From Chimonanthus salicifolius (Eukaryota; Streptophyta; Magnoliopsida; Laurales; Calycanthaceae): 64,000 bases of DNA. The position numbers and the translations under genes were made by a program. The notes beneath the pieces were generated by a model. The model ran no database searches. It was not told the origin of the DNA and was given only the letters and a program-made list of their open reading frames with translations. Below are positions 13,581 through 26,000 of the stretch, piece by piece. Positions within the stretch are counted from its first letter, which is position 1; the number at the start of each line of letters is the position of its first letter. The DNA lies in assembly GCA_013350335.1 (NCBI GenBank), contig CM023534.1, positions 20,851,302 to 20,915,301 of the forward strand, given 5' to 3'.

Positions 13581-15067
13581 CATATTATACATGTGTTAGT
13601 TGTTGCTTCTACAACTCATGGAATTTTAAATCCAGACTTGTCATTAAGTTTGATGATTGGGGGCTTGAAAAATTCACTGGCAATGTAAGTAATTGTTTTA
13701 AAATGGAGGAAATTTTTTTATAGTCATGAATTTGTGATGTAAGACCCGTTTAGTAAACAAGTAGTATTGGATTTCTTTAGTAAGTCTTGCCCTATTTAGG
13801 TGTTGGAAGGGTGGGGCGTGACAATCCAATTAGTTTGTGGTTTATTCAAGTGAAGAAAAAAGACGCAAGTAAGTTTATTATTTTGAATTCCAGTTTGATG
13901 TTTTGAATTAATTTGTTTTTTGCAAGCATATTGTAACGACTCGTCTTGCTACGTGCACATTAAGCTGATACAAACTCCCAAAACACCGATCTAATACTAT
14001 TTCAGGGGCATTTTTTTTAAAGGGAGGCACTGCTCCAGCAACCCACACTAACCACGGGCAACCCATAAATAAACCAAAAACCGTAAGCATCAATCATAAT
14101 TACAAATTATAACATCATCCCATTATTATAATTATCCAGCTCAATGAAAAGTACATATGTCTTAAATACGATAGCAAGTCCTCAATTGCAAAATGGAACT
14201 ATGACAAAGTACAAAGTTGCAGCTCTACGCCCAACGTCCGATTGAGGGTCCCACAGACCCTTCCTCTATGAAGTACCTGTGAGGCAAGAGGTGAGCTCTA
14301 CATGTCCAGTGAGGGTAACACAAGTATCATATGTCATCAAGCATACACTGCATATAATCATATGGACATATCAATGTCAAGGATGTCTACATGCTCGACC
14401 ATGCAAACGTGTGCCATACCCCTGGCACACGAGCCCACATATACCGGGTCTCCAACACATCCTCTAACCAACTCAAAACAACACTAGGACAACTCCCACA
14501 TATGCCCATCCGCTACAGTCCACCCACCCACAGGTACATAGACTGATCCCCAACCAGATCAGGGTCCCTGGCCCTCAACCAGTGTTATGGACTCTCCCAT
14601 AACGACTCGCATACATATCATAACCATCCATGAGTCGGGCTCACTAAAGTCTCAAACAGACTATCACACGGGAGTAACTACTGCGCCAGTCCCCAATGGA
14701 CTGCCAACCAGACCCATTTGTGGTCTCCTCAACCGAGTACTAGACCCCCGATAGTCATACTTGTGACCTTGAGCCCCGCTCGCTAGTCTCCACACAACCG
14801 GCATATACACCCCTCACGGAATTTTATAGGTCTTCTACTGACTCATTAGGTGCCCAGAAATTCCTAGTGAGACAACACCCACAACACAAGTCTCAACAAT
14901 AAACCCCAAAGTCTTAACTGCGAGTAAACACATTACCACATCACTCAGCCAAAATGTGGACGAACAGACACTTGACCCATCTGGCTCCCAGGGCGACCCA
15001 GTACGCACTCAACGTACTCTACGACCGCCCTACCACTAGGGCCACCTCCATGGAAACCCACACACAC

Positions 15068-15380
15068 CACAGATTATCCACTCCCCGAAGGTGTCCTAGT
15101 CTAAAACATTATACCACATCACACCACAGATTATCCACTCCCCGAAGGTGTCCTAGTCTAAAACATTATACCACATCACACCACAGGTTGTCCCAACCAT
15201 ATAGGTGTCCTAGCCTGGAATACCATACCTCAGACTGTACACACCCTATAGGTGTCATAGCCTGGATTACCATACCTCAAACTGTACTCACCTTACAGGT
15301 GTCATAGCCTGGAACATATCATCACACCACATTGAGGGTTGTCTCCACCCTACAGGTGTCCTGGCTCGGAACATTACACC
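15068..15380 (+). repeat. Minisatellite, 57-bp unit, degenerating
   Basis: Two near-identical 57-bp units (15068 and 15125; 'accacagattatccactccc') are followed by about four degenerate versions keeping 'aggtgtc.tag.ctggaa'. The array lies inside the LTR and explains the His/Ser/Pro-rich open frame there. Confidence 0.8.
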
Positions 15381-15387
15381 GCACCAT

Positions 15388-15660
15388 CCCTCGACCAATG
15401 AGTGGGCGAGCACATCCTCAACCTAATCGGTCATCCAGGAATCACAAATCATACCAGCGGGAGCTGTCCCTCATTGCATCATCCCTCGACCAATGAGCGG
15501 GAAAGCACTTCTTCAGCCTACTCGGTGATCTGGGAATTACAACTCATACGAACAGGAGCCATCCCTCGACCAATGAGCAGGCGAGCACATCCTCATCCTA
15601 CTCGGTCATCCGAGGATCACAAACCACCATCCCACCCTTTGGTCTCCACGCGGGCGAGCC
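15388..15660 (+). repeat. Minisatellite, three 80-95-bp units
   Basis: Units begin 'ccctcgaccaatgagnggg' at 15388, 15483 and 15563 and end in a 'ctcggtcatcc...atcacaa' motif. Inside the same LTR. Confidence 0.8.
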
Positions 15661-17952
15661 ACTAAACCCATTAGACCACTGGGGACACCTCATCTGTCAT
15701 GCACTCGGGTAATGTGTCTGTGATGACCTCTAAGTCGGACTTGAACGAGCTAACACTCAACCCCAAAAACTTCCCAGAGGTTTCCATGACCACCCCACAA
15801 CATGTCCCTCTTAGGACTCTCAGGCACCTCGCCCTGCCAAACCGGACCACACCTCCCTTATAGGCGTGTTTGAAGATCACACCTGACAATCTAACCCATG
15901 TTAGGTAATACTTCAACCCATGTCCAACCATCGGGTAGTCCATAGTCCAACAACACTTCCACTGTACGGCCCCACACAATATCCCCACCCTAACTACCTG
16001 TCAAGCTAGGGGTAGTGTCTAGATCCTGATGTGGCCTAGTACCTATGCCCCCACCGGCATCCCACATATGATAGCTTTATGTATGCACAATTACATCTAC
16101 ACCTACACATGCTATTAACATAGTTCATCACATAATAATCAGGTGTATACATCACTATTTGTCATGGGCTGGCATGTTAACATCCAAACATGTTATAATG
16201 TCTATCACTCCAAACTAATGATGACATAATCATATAGCATATTATCAACAGAACATATCACACCATAATCAGGCATGTACCACCCCAGATCACATGTTCG
16301 CATGTTGACATCTTAACATATTATCAACAAAAATGAACTCTAATCATGTCACCACATAATCAATCAACCATGACATCAGATAAGCAACTCGTATATGCCT
16401 CTGCAAGCACCGGATACGAATACACTCGGAGGGGACCTACCACATAATGGTATCAACATTTCCCTTGCCGAGTGGCTCATAACAACGGGGACCCCCATTC
16501 GCCACATTTTGTACCCGCACATTTGATAGAGTAGTAATTTGCATAGATTCATGCTAAGAACGGTGGTAAGTTCCCTCACCCTTGTGCGTGCTTTCGAAAT
16601 CCAAGCGATAAAACAGGCTGAAGGGTTGAAGGAAGTGATGCATGGGCTATTGGGCTTGAGAAACTTAAACGAGTCCGCAAAACTGGGACGATCCCACAAA
16701 ACTGAGTGGAAACGGGCTCGCGAATGGTCTAGAAACGCTTAGAAGTGCACCCCAAGCGGGCCAAGAACACTCCAGGACGACCCCCAAAGTACGTCAGAGA
16801 TGAGCTTAAAACGGGACCCAAAGTGGGCCTAAAACTGGCAGGGTTACTAGGTAGGGCCAGACTGGGCTTGGCTGTACCGGGCTTAGATCTGCTAACTGGG
16901 CTTGGACTGAACTGGGCCGAGAGGATGTTGGGTCTAAGTATGGGTCTGAGATACGGATTGGGCTTGGGCTTGGCTCGACTCTATCGTTGGGCTTAGGCTT
17001 GGTTCTAAGTGGGCTGGACTAGAACTGGGCCTGAGGAAAAAGGCCCAGAACGAGTTGGACCTAGGTTGTTCGAACCCTGCTAAGTCAACTCAGTGAGTTA
17101 CTGAGCTGACTCAGTAACCAAATCGGTAAAGAGGAAGAATTAGGGGAAAACGAAGGAAAATAATGAAAATGGAGGAAAATCAGAAGAAAGAAAGGAAATC
17201 GGAGAAAGGGAAAAGGGGTGAAGGAGAAAAGGGAAGAAGATCAACGGAGGTTACCTGAAATTAGCGGGAGAACTCAGATCTGGCGATGGCAAAAGGGCAG
17301 GAGGGGCAGATCCGAGCGGGGCTAGGTGGTTGCAGCTCTAGTTGATCCTGAATTAAGGCCTGAGAGGGACGAGAGAGAGAGGAATCGGAGAGAGTGAATA
17401 AAGAAAGAGAGATACGAGAGAAGGGAGCGTGGCGGCGGCACAAGGAAGCGAAGAACAGAAGTTGAGGTGTTGAAAAAGAAAAAGGAGAAAGGGCCGAGAG
17501 GTGGAGAGATGTAGAGACATGGGGCAGCGGTGACTAGGGTTAGAGACTGTAGGGTTTCAGTAAGAAGGAAAGAAAGAAGAGAGAAGAAAGAAGAGGGAGA
17601 GTTGTTGCTGCAGCGACACTATAGCTATGCGCTGCCGAAAATGAGGTTTTAAGGGAGGGGGGTTAGGTTTAGGGTTTTCTCTTTTTTTTTTTCTTTCTTT
17701 TTTCAAATTAAAAATCTCAAATTTCAAAAATATTTTAAAAGCCCGAAGAAATCAAATGACACACATCGGGGGAAAACGTGTGATTTTCAATCTTTTAAAA
17801 TGACAGAATATTCAATAATTCAAAATTACCAAAGTGACCTTTGAGTCTTCGAATTCAAAACCGGGCAAACCAAGACCCATCACAGGGCCCACACTCACCC
17901 CTTCTGCTACCAAGATCCTAAAATTCTTAAAAAATAGGGTCGGGTTGTTACA

Positions 17953-19330
17953 ATACTACCCCCTTTAAGGAATTTCGTCCTCGAAATTCACTTTAGGTTC
18001 CAATCTCGCAAAAAAAAAAGTTCAGGTAAAAACTGTCTTTGCACAACTGAAACTCACTCTCAAACCAATTCCCTCACCACAAAATGATGTCACAATACCT
18101 GACCCAATGAAACAACATTGCCACGAAGTACCACGGACAGCTAAACAACTTGGCTAATAGTCTGCACCACTCTCGTAACCAATGACTTCTACCTAACCAA
18201 TCGTATTTGCTTGTTAGTCCCTCTGAGCATATCCAGTCTTAACAGAATTGCATCCAGATCTACGCACAATACAATGGCAATTTATACAGTCGGCCACAAA
18301 GCACCTTGCACAGAACTGTTAGAAGGCCAGTCTGTAGCTGTCACCGTTCTCAAGTCCTGCCAGGAATCAACAATCCTCCTAACTCACCTCATAACCCAAG
18401 GCGCAAAACATGGGACAGGTCCTCTGGAACCTGCATGGCCTATCCACAGATAGTCCACTGAGCTGAAACACTGCTGAACATACAACTCTTTCTGTAACAA
18501 TGTCTGATTTGATGTGCAAGACTTAGACATCGATCTGACATTGTTGATTTGGGCATCTCGCACAGACTAACCCCGTGCTTAACATAAATCGATCCAAAAG
18601 TCCCAAGAAATCGGTCATCCTCACCCTAAGGAGATAGGTGAGTTCTTCCAATCTATTCGTTACCACCCATACTGCTAATCCACGATGAAGAAAGAGTCGG
18701 CACCGCTCAAGTTGAGCCATCTCTAATCTGCTCTGTAGAGACGAGTCACCATCATGTCTAATTGTCTAACTATCTAGCCCATCGCCACACATCACAGAAT
18801 CCCATAATTTAACCGTCCGAGCGCCTAAACACTGAACCTCTATGGCTCCATCACCCAAAACCGGTTGAACTACCACGTCGTATTAACCAGCCACTCTAGT
18901 TTCTGCACCTAGTCAACAATCAGGCCATGAAACTTCATCTACAATGCCCACTTCAAGCTCGATCCTTCCTGAACAAATAAGAACTCACAACAACGGCAAT
19001 GAGGGTTACTTAGAACCTCCCTCAACACAAATGGATACCTCCAACTGAGCACAACATTATCGCCGTCCATCCTGATCTATTAGTAAAAAGTTATCCTCAT
19101 CAATCTCAAGTCGTATCGAATTAGAAGCAACCAATTATCCATCATGTATCAATACGCAATCCTTACCATCCCTAGAAACATTAGAATCAACTACATACCC
19201 TGACCTGTCTCTGCCTCATCCTGACAAACCTGCTGTACTACTTATTGAAACCACATGGCCAGACAGCTCCACCTCCGGAGTCAAAACTCACATTTGACAA
19301 GGTCCCAAATGATCATAATAATGTAGAAAA
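17953..19330 (-). mobile_element. Decayed gypsy internal region (3' end)
   Basis: Only the last codons of pol are recognisable, around 17965-17990 on the minus strand ('aatttcgaggacgaaattcc'). The rest is C/A-rich, has no frame over 80 codons and shows no integrase or RNase H motif. It ends in AT-rich host-like sequence near 19330, so the element is truncated. Confidence 0.45.
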
Positions 19331-19519
19331 AATATTAGAAAATGAAACTAATGGGATCCTAATCACTTGAAGTGATAACCACACAAATGTCATACATTTT
19401 TAATTATAAGAAATTCCATTTAAATCATTAACTGAAGAGTTTTTAAAAATTAACTAAATGAAGAAACTTTCAAAATCTAAACTCAAAAGATAATTTCTTC
19501 TCATGCATTTCAGCTACAT

Positions 19520-21140
19520 TTAAAGACGAACATTAATATGTAAATGTTCTTCAAACTCATAACTGGGCCCAGCAATTGCAGATGCATAACAAAGGGCCCG
19601 TAGATAGGGATTTTCTATATCCCTTGGTGGCTTGTGAATATCTGTGAAGTATTTTGTCGCAGCCTTTCCAATGCACTTTTTGGCCTCGTCTCTTGTGGCC
19701 TGATCTAATCTCCTCTGCATCTAAGAGGCGGGCTTATCCCATGTTGGATCTGCAGGGCCGACGGTTTCTGAATTGATGTCATGGTGTGGATCAATGGGTG
19801 CATTTTGATTACCCATGCAAAATATAGTTTTCATTGATTTACATGTAGCCCGTAATCCGGTATTCTTCTTCTTTGAACCGGACCCACTTGCACCACCATG
19901 GCGGGACCCACCTGCATAGATTAATAAAAATAAGTGGATTAGCATTTTTTTATAATTTCCATCTCAATAAAATGTATTTATGATTTTCTAAAAATATAAT
20001 TTTTATTTTACCTGCACCACAATGGCCGCCCATATGCATATACCGATGACTTTCTCTCAAAGCCCGCTGCAATAAAAAAAATAATTATAAAAAAGTTAGT
20101 ACACAATAAATAACAGCAAATAAATAAATTTCATGTATTATTTTAAAGGTTTTACCATTTTCCCTCATTTATAACTCATAATCTACATTTTATGATGAAA
20201 TAATTAAAAGAAAGATTAAATAAAAGAAAAAAATGTTGCTGGACATTTTTACATGTTAGTAAACAGTAACTAAGAGAAAATAAAAAAATTAATTTATTAA
20301 TTTATAGGTTTTATCATTTTCTAACATTTACAAGTCATAAACCATTTTTTTGATGAAATAATTAAAAAAAATGAGAGTAAATAAAAGCAAAATGTTGCTG
20401 GAAATTTTGACATGTTAGTAAACAGTAACTAAGAGCAAATAAAAAAATTTAATGTATTATTTTATAGGTTTTAGCATTTTCTAACATTTATAACTCATAA
20501 ACAATATTTTATAACAAAATAATTAAAATAAAGAGTAAATGAAAGTAAAAAATGTTGTTGTAAATTTTGACATGTTAGTAACAGTAACTAAGAGCAAATA
20601 AAAAAATTTCATCTATTATTTTATAGGTTTTATCATTTTCTAACTTTTTTTTTTCATTTATGCTATTTTATGTTGAAATAGTTAACAAAAATGAATAAAT
20701 AATTGAAAAAAATAATAACTAACAAAGTACACAAAAAATAACTATAGATACATTCAGATGGAAAAAAAATTATAACACCTTAATAAAACTTTTATTTACT
20801 ACATATCTTATTTAAGTTCAAGCATTTTTTAACAAATTATAACACTTTTATGTTATTCTTGGCTGAAAAAATTAAAATAAAATACAAATAGATGGAAATA
20901 AATTACAAAACTTACAAGATCAGTAGATCTATAAATGAAGAAAACTTTGAACGGTCTGGATCGTTCAGTTTCAACCAAATCCGGGTCCTTTAGAACTTAG
21001 TTAGATCAAGTAATGAAGAGTGAAATTTTTTTTGGAAAAGAAATGGTAAAATCTAGTTTTTTTCTTGAAAATAAGTGTGTGAAATTTGAAGTGTAGGTGA
21101 ATGGTATTTATAGAAAAAATTGGACCGGGTCGATTTTTCA
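19520..21140 (-). pseudogene. hAT-like transposase fragment, intron-containing, broken
   Basis: On the minus strand, a 5' untranslated exon appears to end at 20919 with a CTT/GTAAGT donor. A 55-bp exon (20014-20068) follows a 'ttttattgcag' acceptor and has a GCAG/GTAAAA donor. A last exon runs from 19913 to the stop at 19520. The protein contains a Gly/Ser/Lys-rich segment, then a stretch with Asn-Pro-Tyr (NPYLRAL) followed by Gly-Pro-Ser-Tyr, resembling the region of plant hAT transposases before the DUF659/catalytic core. An in-frame TAG at about 19721 splits it. No BED finger and no catalytic core are seen. It could also be a decayed host gene of unknown type; the hAT call is a motif resemblance. 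Confidence 0.4.
20090..20730. repeat. About four tandem copies of a 160-bp unit
   Basis: The phrase 'catgttagtaaacagtaact' or close variants starts at 20252, 20411 and 20571, with an earlier degenerate copy near 20092. Periods are 158-160 bp. Very AT-rich. The array fills the long intron of the hAT-like gene fragment. Confidence 0.85.
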
Positions 21141-21239
21141 GATTTAAAAAAATAATAAAATATTCATGCATGCCGGACCAGCCGAAACCTGCAGTCCGCC
21201 GTACACAGAGATTTGACTGGGAGAAATTGTTTGACAGGT

Positions 21240-21640
21240 GAGATCTCGCCCGATATATCGGACATGAGATATCGTCCGATATATCAGCAAAATATCGCCG
21301 AACTTGAGTTGGGCCCAGGTTCGACTTTTACCCTTTTTTTTCTGGAAAAAATGGCAGATTCGGCCCAAATTCTGCTCAGATTCGGTTGAGATTTTGACCG
21401 ATATATCGGTCATCTCGGCCGATATTTTTTTTAAAAGCTTTTTTTTTTCAAAGAAAAAGAAAGAACTGAATTTTTAAAATTCAGCGGATATCATAACCGA
21501 TAATTCGGTCAAAAATTCGTTTATATCGGCTGAATTTTTTTTAGTATAGTATCGGCCAATATAATTCGGTCGTCGAAAATTTGATATATATCGACCGATA
21601 CACACAATATCAACTGATATTTTGACCCCTGATCCAAACT
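21240..21640. repeat. TATCGGCCGATA-type repeat island A
   Basis: Dense, imperfect repeats of the self-complementary words cgatatatcgg, atcggccgata and tatatcgaccgata. The right edge reads 'actgatattttgacccct'. Related islands lie at 47750-49140, 51380-52020 and 60785-62310. Confidence 0.7.
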
Positions 21641-22046
21641 AACTCCTTTCAAAACCCATTACCCCACCTTCCACCCTTTTCAAACATAAGCCCACATGGT
21701 GGGTGGCTTGAGAGACAAAACCCTCCATTCACCTTCCAAGGCAATTAATGCCTAAACTATTTATTGTGCCCTCATTCCTTTTATATCCCTTTCATACCCT
21801 CACCAGACCCTTTTTCTTTCCATCTTCTACTGTTGGATCCAATTTTGAACTGCCCATTAATCCGAGTCGCTGCGTATGTTAAAACTTAATTAATTATATT
21901 CAAATCCCATCCATTATTTTAATTTATAAAAATTAGAATGAATCCAAAAACTTAAATTTTCACTCATTTTCTTTATATGGAAATTATTGTATTTTGAAGA
22001 CTTAAACGATAATAAGGTTGAACTTAATATCTACTATTTATTATGG

Positions 22047-22272
22047 AAATTTTATAATGAGTGACCATTTAGACACTCCACTTTTCTTTTAAAAGACACT
22101 CCATTTTAAAATTTTGTATGAAAATTATCATTTTACTTCTATTTTTTTTAAAAAAGATGATTCTTCCACACAAAACTGAAGGACAAAATAATAATTTTAT
22201 ATAAAATTTTGAAATAAACTATCTCTTAAAAGAAAAGTAAAGTGTCAAAATGACTACCTTTTTATAATTTTA
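22047..22272. mobile_element. Palindromic MITE upstream of TSB
   Basis: About 226 bp. The left half ('tttataatgagtgaccattt' then 'agacactccacttttc') pairs with the right half ('gaaaagtaaagtgtcaaaat' then 'gactac'). AT-rich with no coding. The almost complete foldback and size fit a MITE. It lies about 470 bp before the TSB start codon. Confidence 0.6.
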
Positions 22273-22625
22273 AATTTATATATTTCTCCAAATAAACGTT
22301 AAAGATGCAAGGCTAATGACATTATGATTAATTTGTGATTCTTTCTCTTTATAACAATACAAAAATATTTATTAACAATTTTAATAGAAAGATTAACATG
22401 ATTTTTATAAAATTTATGTTAAATAATTTTATAACTATTCATTATTTTATTTACAGAAAAAAGGGAAACAGAATCTTTTCTGAAACCTCCTACCACCTCC
22501 ACCCACATGCCATGTATTGTGCTTCACCAACCGTTGCTGATTTTGAGAAATCACGGATGAGTATAATATAATATTTTATCATAGATAATATAAAAGAAGG
22601 AAATAAATATAATATATTTATCAAA

Positions 22626-22632
22626 TATAAAA
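22626..22632 (+). promoter_or_regulatory. TATA box candidate of TSB
   Basis: TATAAAA lies 118 bp before the chosen ATG, followed by a pyrimidine-rich leader (ccctcgccttcccttctttc). Transcription would be expected to start near 22655-22660, just before an in-frame upstream ATG at 22669. Confidence 0.5.
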
Positions 22633-22743
22633 GACCAGCATCCCTCGCCTTCCCTTCTTTCTTAACTGATGAAAGTGGCAGAATCTCTCTTTAAGTTTCT
22701 CACTGCTACTGACTTGAAAAACCAGACAGCATTAGAAAAAAAA

Positions 22744-23085
22744 ATGGCTCTCTCTTCTTCTTCTTTGGTTTTCAACCCTCTTTTTCCAAAGCCCAAGCTC
22801 TCTTCCTTCAACACTTCTCTCCATTCGCCCCTCAGATTCCTCGAATTCTCTCCCTCTCCCTCCACCATCAAATCCCCACCGTCCATCTGCTGCGTCCTTA
22901 CTCGCGATACGACGGTCCAGATGGACGAAAAGGACCAAGAGAGCAGCAATAGGGTTTTCCAGAGACCCGATTCCTTCGGCCGCTTCGGCAAATTCGGTGG
23001 TAAGTACGTCCCTGAAACCCTAATGCACGCCCTCACCGAGCTCGAATCTGCCTTCCAGTCTCTCTCCGCCAACCAAGAGTTTCAG
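22744..23085 (+). CDS. TSB: TSB exon 1
   Basis: 114 codons, phase 0 at the end (TTTCAG/GTACAT). It encodes the Ser/Pro-rich plastid transit-like segment and the start of the mature enzyme ([17 protein letters not shown]). The in-frame upstream ATG at 22669 would add 25 residues but has a poor context. Confidence 0.93.
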
Positions 23086-26000
23086 GTACATGTATATTTT
23101 GAAAAATGCTACTCGCTGGGCCATTTTTTTTTTTCAATTTCCCTTGAGATTTGATTCGTGCTGCCGTATCACATTTTCTTACTTTTCCCCCTCTTCTCCT
23201 AATGAATATCATAACGAGAGAGTTGCAAAGTCAAACATTTCATGTATACATGTGTGCTTGCTCTCATTTAACAGTGCTGCTGATTTTTTGAATGCCATTT
23301 GGAAAAATGGGTGTTTTATGCTTGCTATGTTTACCGCGCAATGCTGGAGAAATCATCATAACTCTTAAAATAAGAATGCTGCAAACAACAAGCAACGTTT
23401 TGTGTGGTCACCTTCAACCACAGGAATGGATTTGTGGAAAAAGGGTTTATGCTTTTGATAAGAGCGGTACTCCCCTTCTACCCCAACCACTCCCCTCCAA
23501 GGCCCCAGCCCCCACAAACATGCACATTCACGAAACCCTTGAATGGATTCACTTTGAATTTTGTTTTAATGGCCAAGAAGATTTAACTGCCTTGTGGGAC
23601 TTGGGTTTGATTCAATGGTGAATGTAATTCAGAATTGGTCAAATTGGATGGGGATTCAATTCAGTTTCTTAATGTTTTTAGGATTCTCAGGTGCTTCTAA
23701 GCAATTTCAGGGCTTAAGGTGACATTTGAAAGAGTGCTATTGTTGGTGTCCTTGCCCTAGATGAAAGGTTCTCCACATTGAAGAGGTTATTGGTTGTACC
23801 AAGGTAAGTCTTCTTTTATAGTATCTTGGTCTTCCTTTGGCGTGTGATGGTGCTTTGATAAAGTTTTTGGAAGACAAGTGGAGGAGGGTGATGGTGGGGA
23901 GAAAGGAGTGGGCCTCAACTTACTGAAGGAACTTGATGGATTATTAAATTCCTTTACCCGTGGATTTGTTATCTTCAATTGGGAGATGCTTTCCAGTTGA
24001 TGGCACACTAGGGGGTGTGCATTTAAGGAGTCTAGTGTGATATTTTCATGTAAATCTTTGTTTTCCTTAAACCAAATCCTTCGTCTAATTTTCCTATCAA
24101 TTCCATTTGCAAACCTGCGGACCCATCCAAGGTTAAGTGTTTTTGTTGGATAGCTTATCTTAATAAAGCCTTCACCATTGATAACCTCAAATTGAGATAT
24201 TTCTCCACCCCTAATATTTGTTTCCTTTGTTGGAGGAATGAAGACCTGAGTTGACCACCTGTTTATTCATTGTTTTGTCCACCCTGTCTTACTTTCTCTC
24301 TCTTTCATCCAATTGTGTAGGTTATTCCTCTTTTGTTCTGGGCTCTCTTTTCTGGTTGGGGATTGGGTCCTTCCAAAGAAAAGTCAAATTCTTTCGAAAA
24401 TGATCCGTTTGGCAGTTACTTGGTTCTTTGGTTGGAATACAATGATATCTTCAAAGATAAAGTTGCGCCATCGGAAGTTAACTTGCAAAATCAAGTCAAA
24501 TATCATTCATTGGGCTTTGTCTATGGATTCTTTTTGTGGAGTTGGTAGTGCCCAATTTGGTGGCAGATCAAAGTCACTAAGTTAATTATGTTGTAGCTGT
24601 TTTCATGGGTTTGATTTTTGTTTTCCAGGCCAGCTCCTTGTTGGGCCTGGTTAACTTTTCTGTACTCTTTGATCTAATAAAACTTGCATGTTATCTCTAA
24701 AAAAATCTATTTAAATGGGCTGAGTGGAAAAGTATAACTTTAAGTGATGGGATGAGGTTCTGAAGGTGGTGGTGGCTGTGACCATTATGATGATGGCGAT
24801 GATATTAGTCATTCATCAATGTGGCATACTTGTATAAAATGATTATCAGATGTATCTTTTAGCTCATACTTTTACTTTCAGTTCTTGACTACCTGTCGAA
24901 GTTCTAATTTTTCTGGTTTTGCACGGGAACTGATTTTAAAATTTTGATAGTGAAATTTGATAAAAATTAACATGAAAACAAACCATTTTTTGTGTCCTCA
25001 TTTTGCTGTGGTTTATAATTATTGGTTATTGGATTCTTTAACCTAATCTTGTATGACAGGGTTTCTAATTGTATTTGTTTCAGCTTCGTTATCATTACTG
25101 TTGTCATTATCATCAACCAACTTTGCTGTGATTTATAATTGTATTTTGTTTTTCTCCATAAAATTTTCAAATACCTTGCTTATCATTTGTTCTCTTTGTT
25201 GATTGCTTAGTTTACTTTGTTTTGTTTGTTTTAGGAAGAACTTGATGGAATTTTGAGAGACTATGTTGGTCGCGAGTCCCCGCTTTACTTTGCAGAGCGT
25301 CTGTCTGACCACTACAAACGATCTAATGGTGAGGGCCCACATATATATTTGAAGAGGGAAGATCTAAACCACACTGGAGCCCACAAGATCAATAATGCTG
25401 TTGCACAAGCTTTGCTTGCCAAGCGTTTGGGCAAGAAGCGCATCATAGCTGAGACAGGAGCTGGTCAGCATGGAGTTGCAACTGCAACTGTATGTGCAAG
25501 ATTTGGCTTGCAGTGCATTGTCTATATGGGTGCTCAAGATATGGAGAGACAAGCTCTTAATGTTTTCAGAATGCGTCTTCTTGGGGCAGAGGTTCGGAAA
25601 ACTAGTCCATAGTAATTCTTGATCTTTATTTTAGTACTACTATTTGGCATTTGTAATGTTCTACAAAATCATTACATGTTATGAACTTTGTGCAACACTG
25701 TGAATTATTGCTACCCTTCTTTGGGTTTTTATTAAGAATAGCACTATTAACACAACCTTGATATTCTATTTCCGCCCCACTTTCACAGGTCTTTCCATTG
25801 AGGATTGTTTTTGTAATAATGATGATTGAAATTTATTAACACAGAATGTTCACAGAACATTATTGAAGAAATCTCAGATCTAAGCATAATGGGCCCAGTT
25901 TCTTTCACCCCAGTGGTGATGTGGATGACCTGGCCAAATAGTTGTTGCACGTACTGAAATCACAACTGGTGTTCTAGCAACTTGTCGATTGTAACTAGGA

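Larger units (their letters stand above)
11246..13822 (+). mobile_element. LTR-like repeat fragment (right piece)
   Basis: Non-coding sequence with a repeated 'gccttgcactcc...gatactcgt' motif (11270 and 11330). It ends 'ggtggggcgtgaca' at 13822, which resembles the CA end of plant gypsy LTRs. It is interrupted by the inverted-repeat element at 12255-13580. No pol coding is visible. Confidence 0.35.
13932..17952 (-). mobile_element. 4.0-kb gypsy-type LTR
   Basis: It starts TGTAACGACTCG and ends GGGTTGTTACA, so TG...CA with inverted TGTAAC termini. On its right, the minus strand reads a gypsy pol tail ending in the Phe-Glu-Asp-Glu-Ile pattern ('ttcgaggacgaaattcc') 30-60 bp before the LTR. That places this as the 3' LTR of a minus-strand element. 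It has no coding capacity. It holds two minisatellites and a GGGCTT-rich stretch at 16750-17050. The matching 5' LTR is not in the window. Confidence 0.65.

Noticed and set aside
14954..15307. His/Ser/Pro-rich open frame of 117 codons
   Set aside because: It is created by the 57-bp minisatellite, whose length is a multiple of three, inside an LTR. No start context or domain.
16745..16996. Gly/Leu-rich 83-codon frame
   Set aside because: It comes from the repetitive GGGCTTGG composition of the gypsy LTR, not a gene.
22662..23072. 136-codon minus-strand frame
   Set aside because: Antisense shadow of TSB exon 1; no family resemblance.
23404..23621. Read-through frames after TSB exon 1
   Set aside because: They lie in intron 1 past a good GT donor and do not match TSB.
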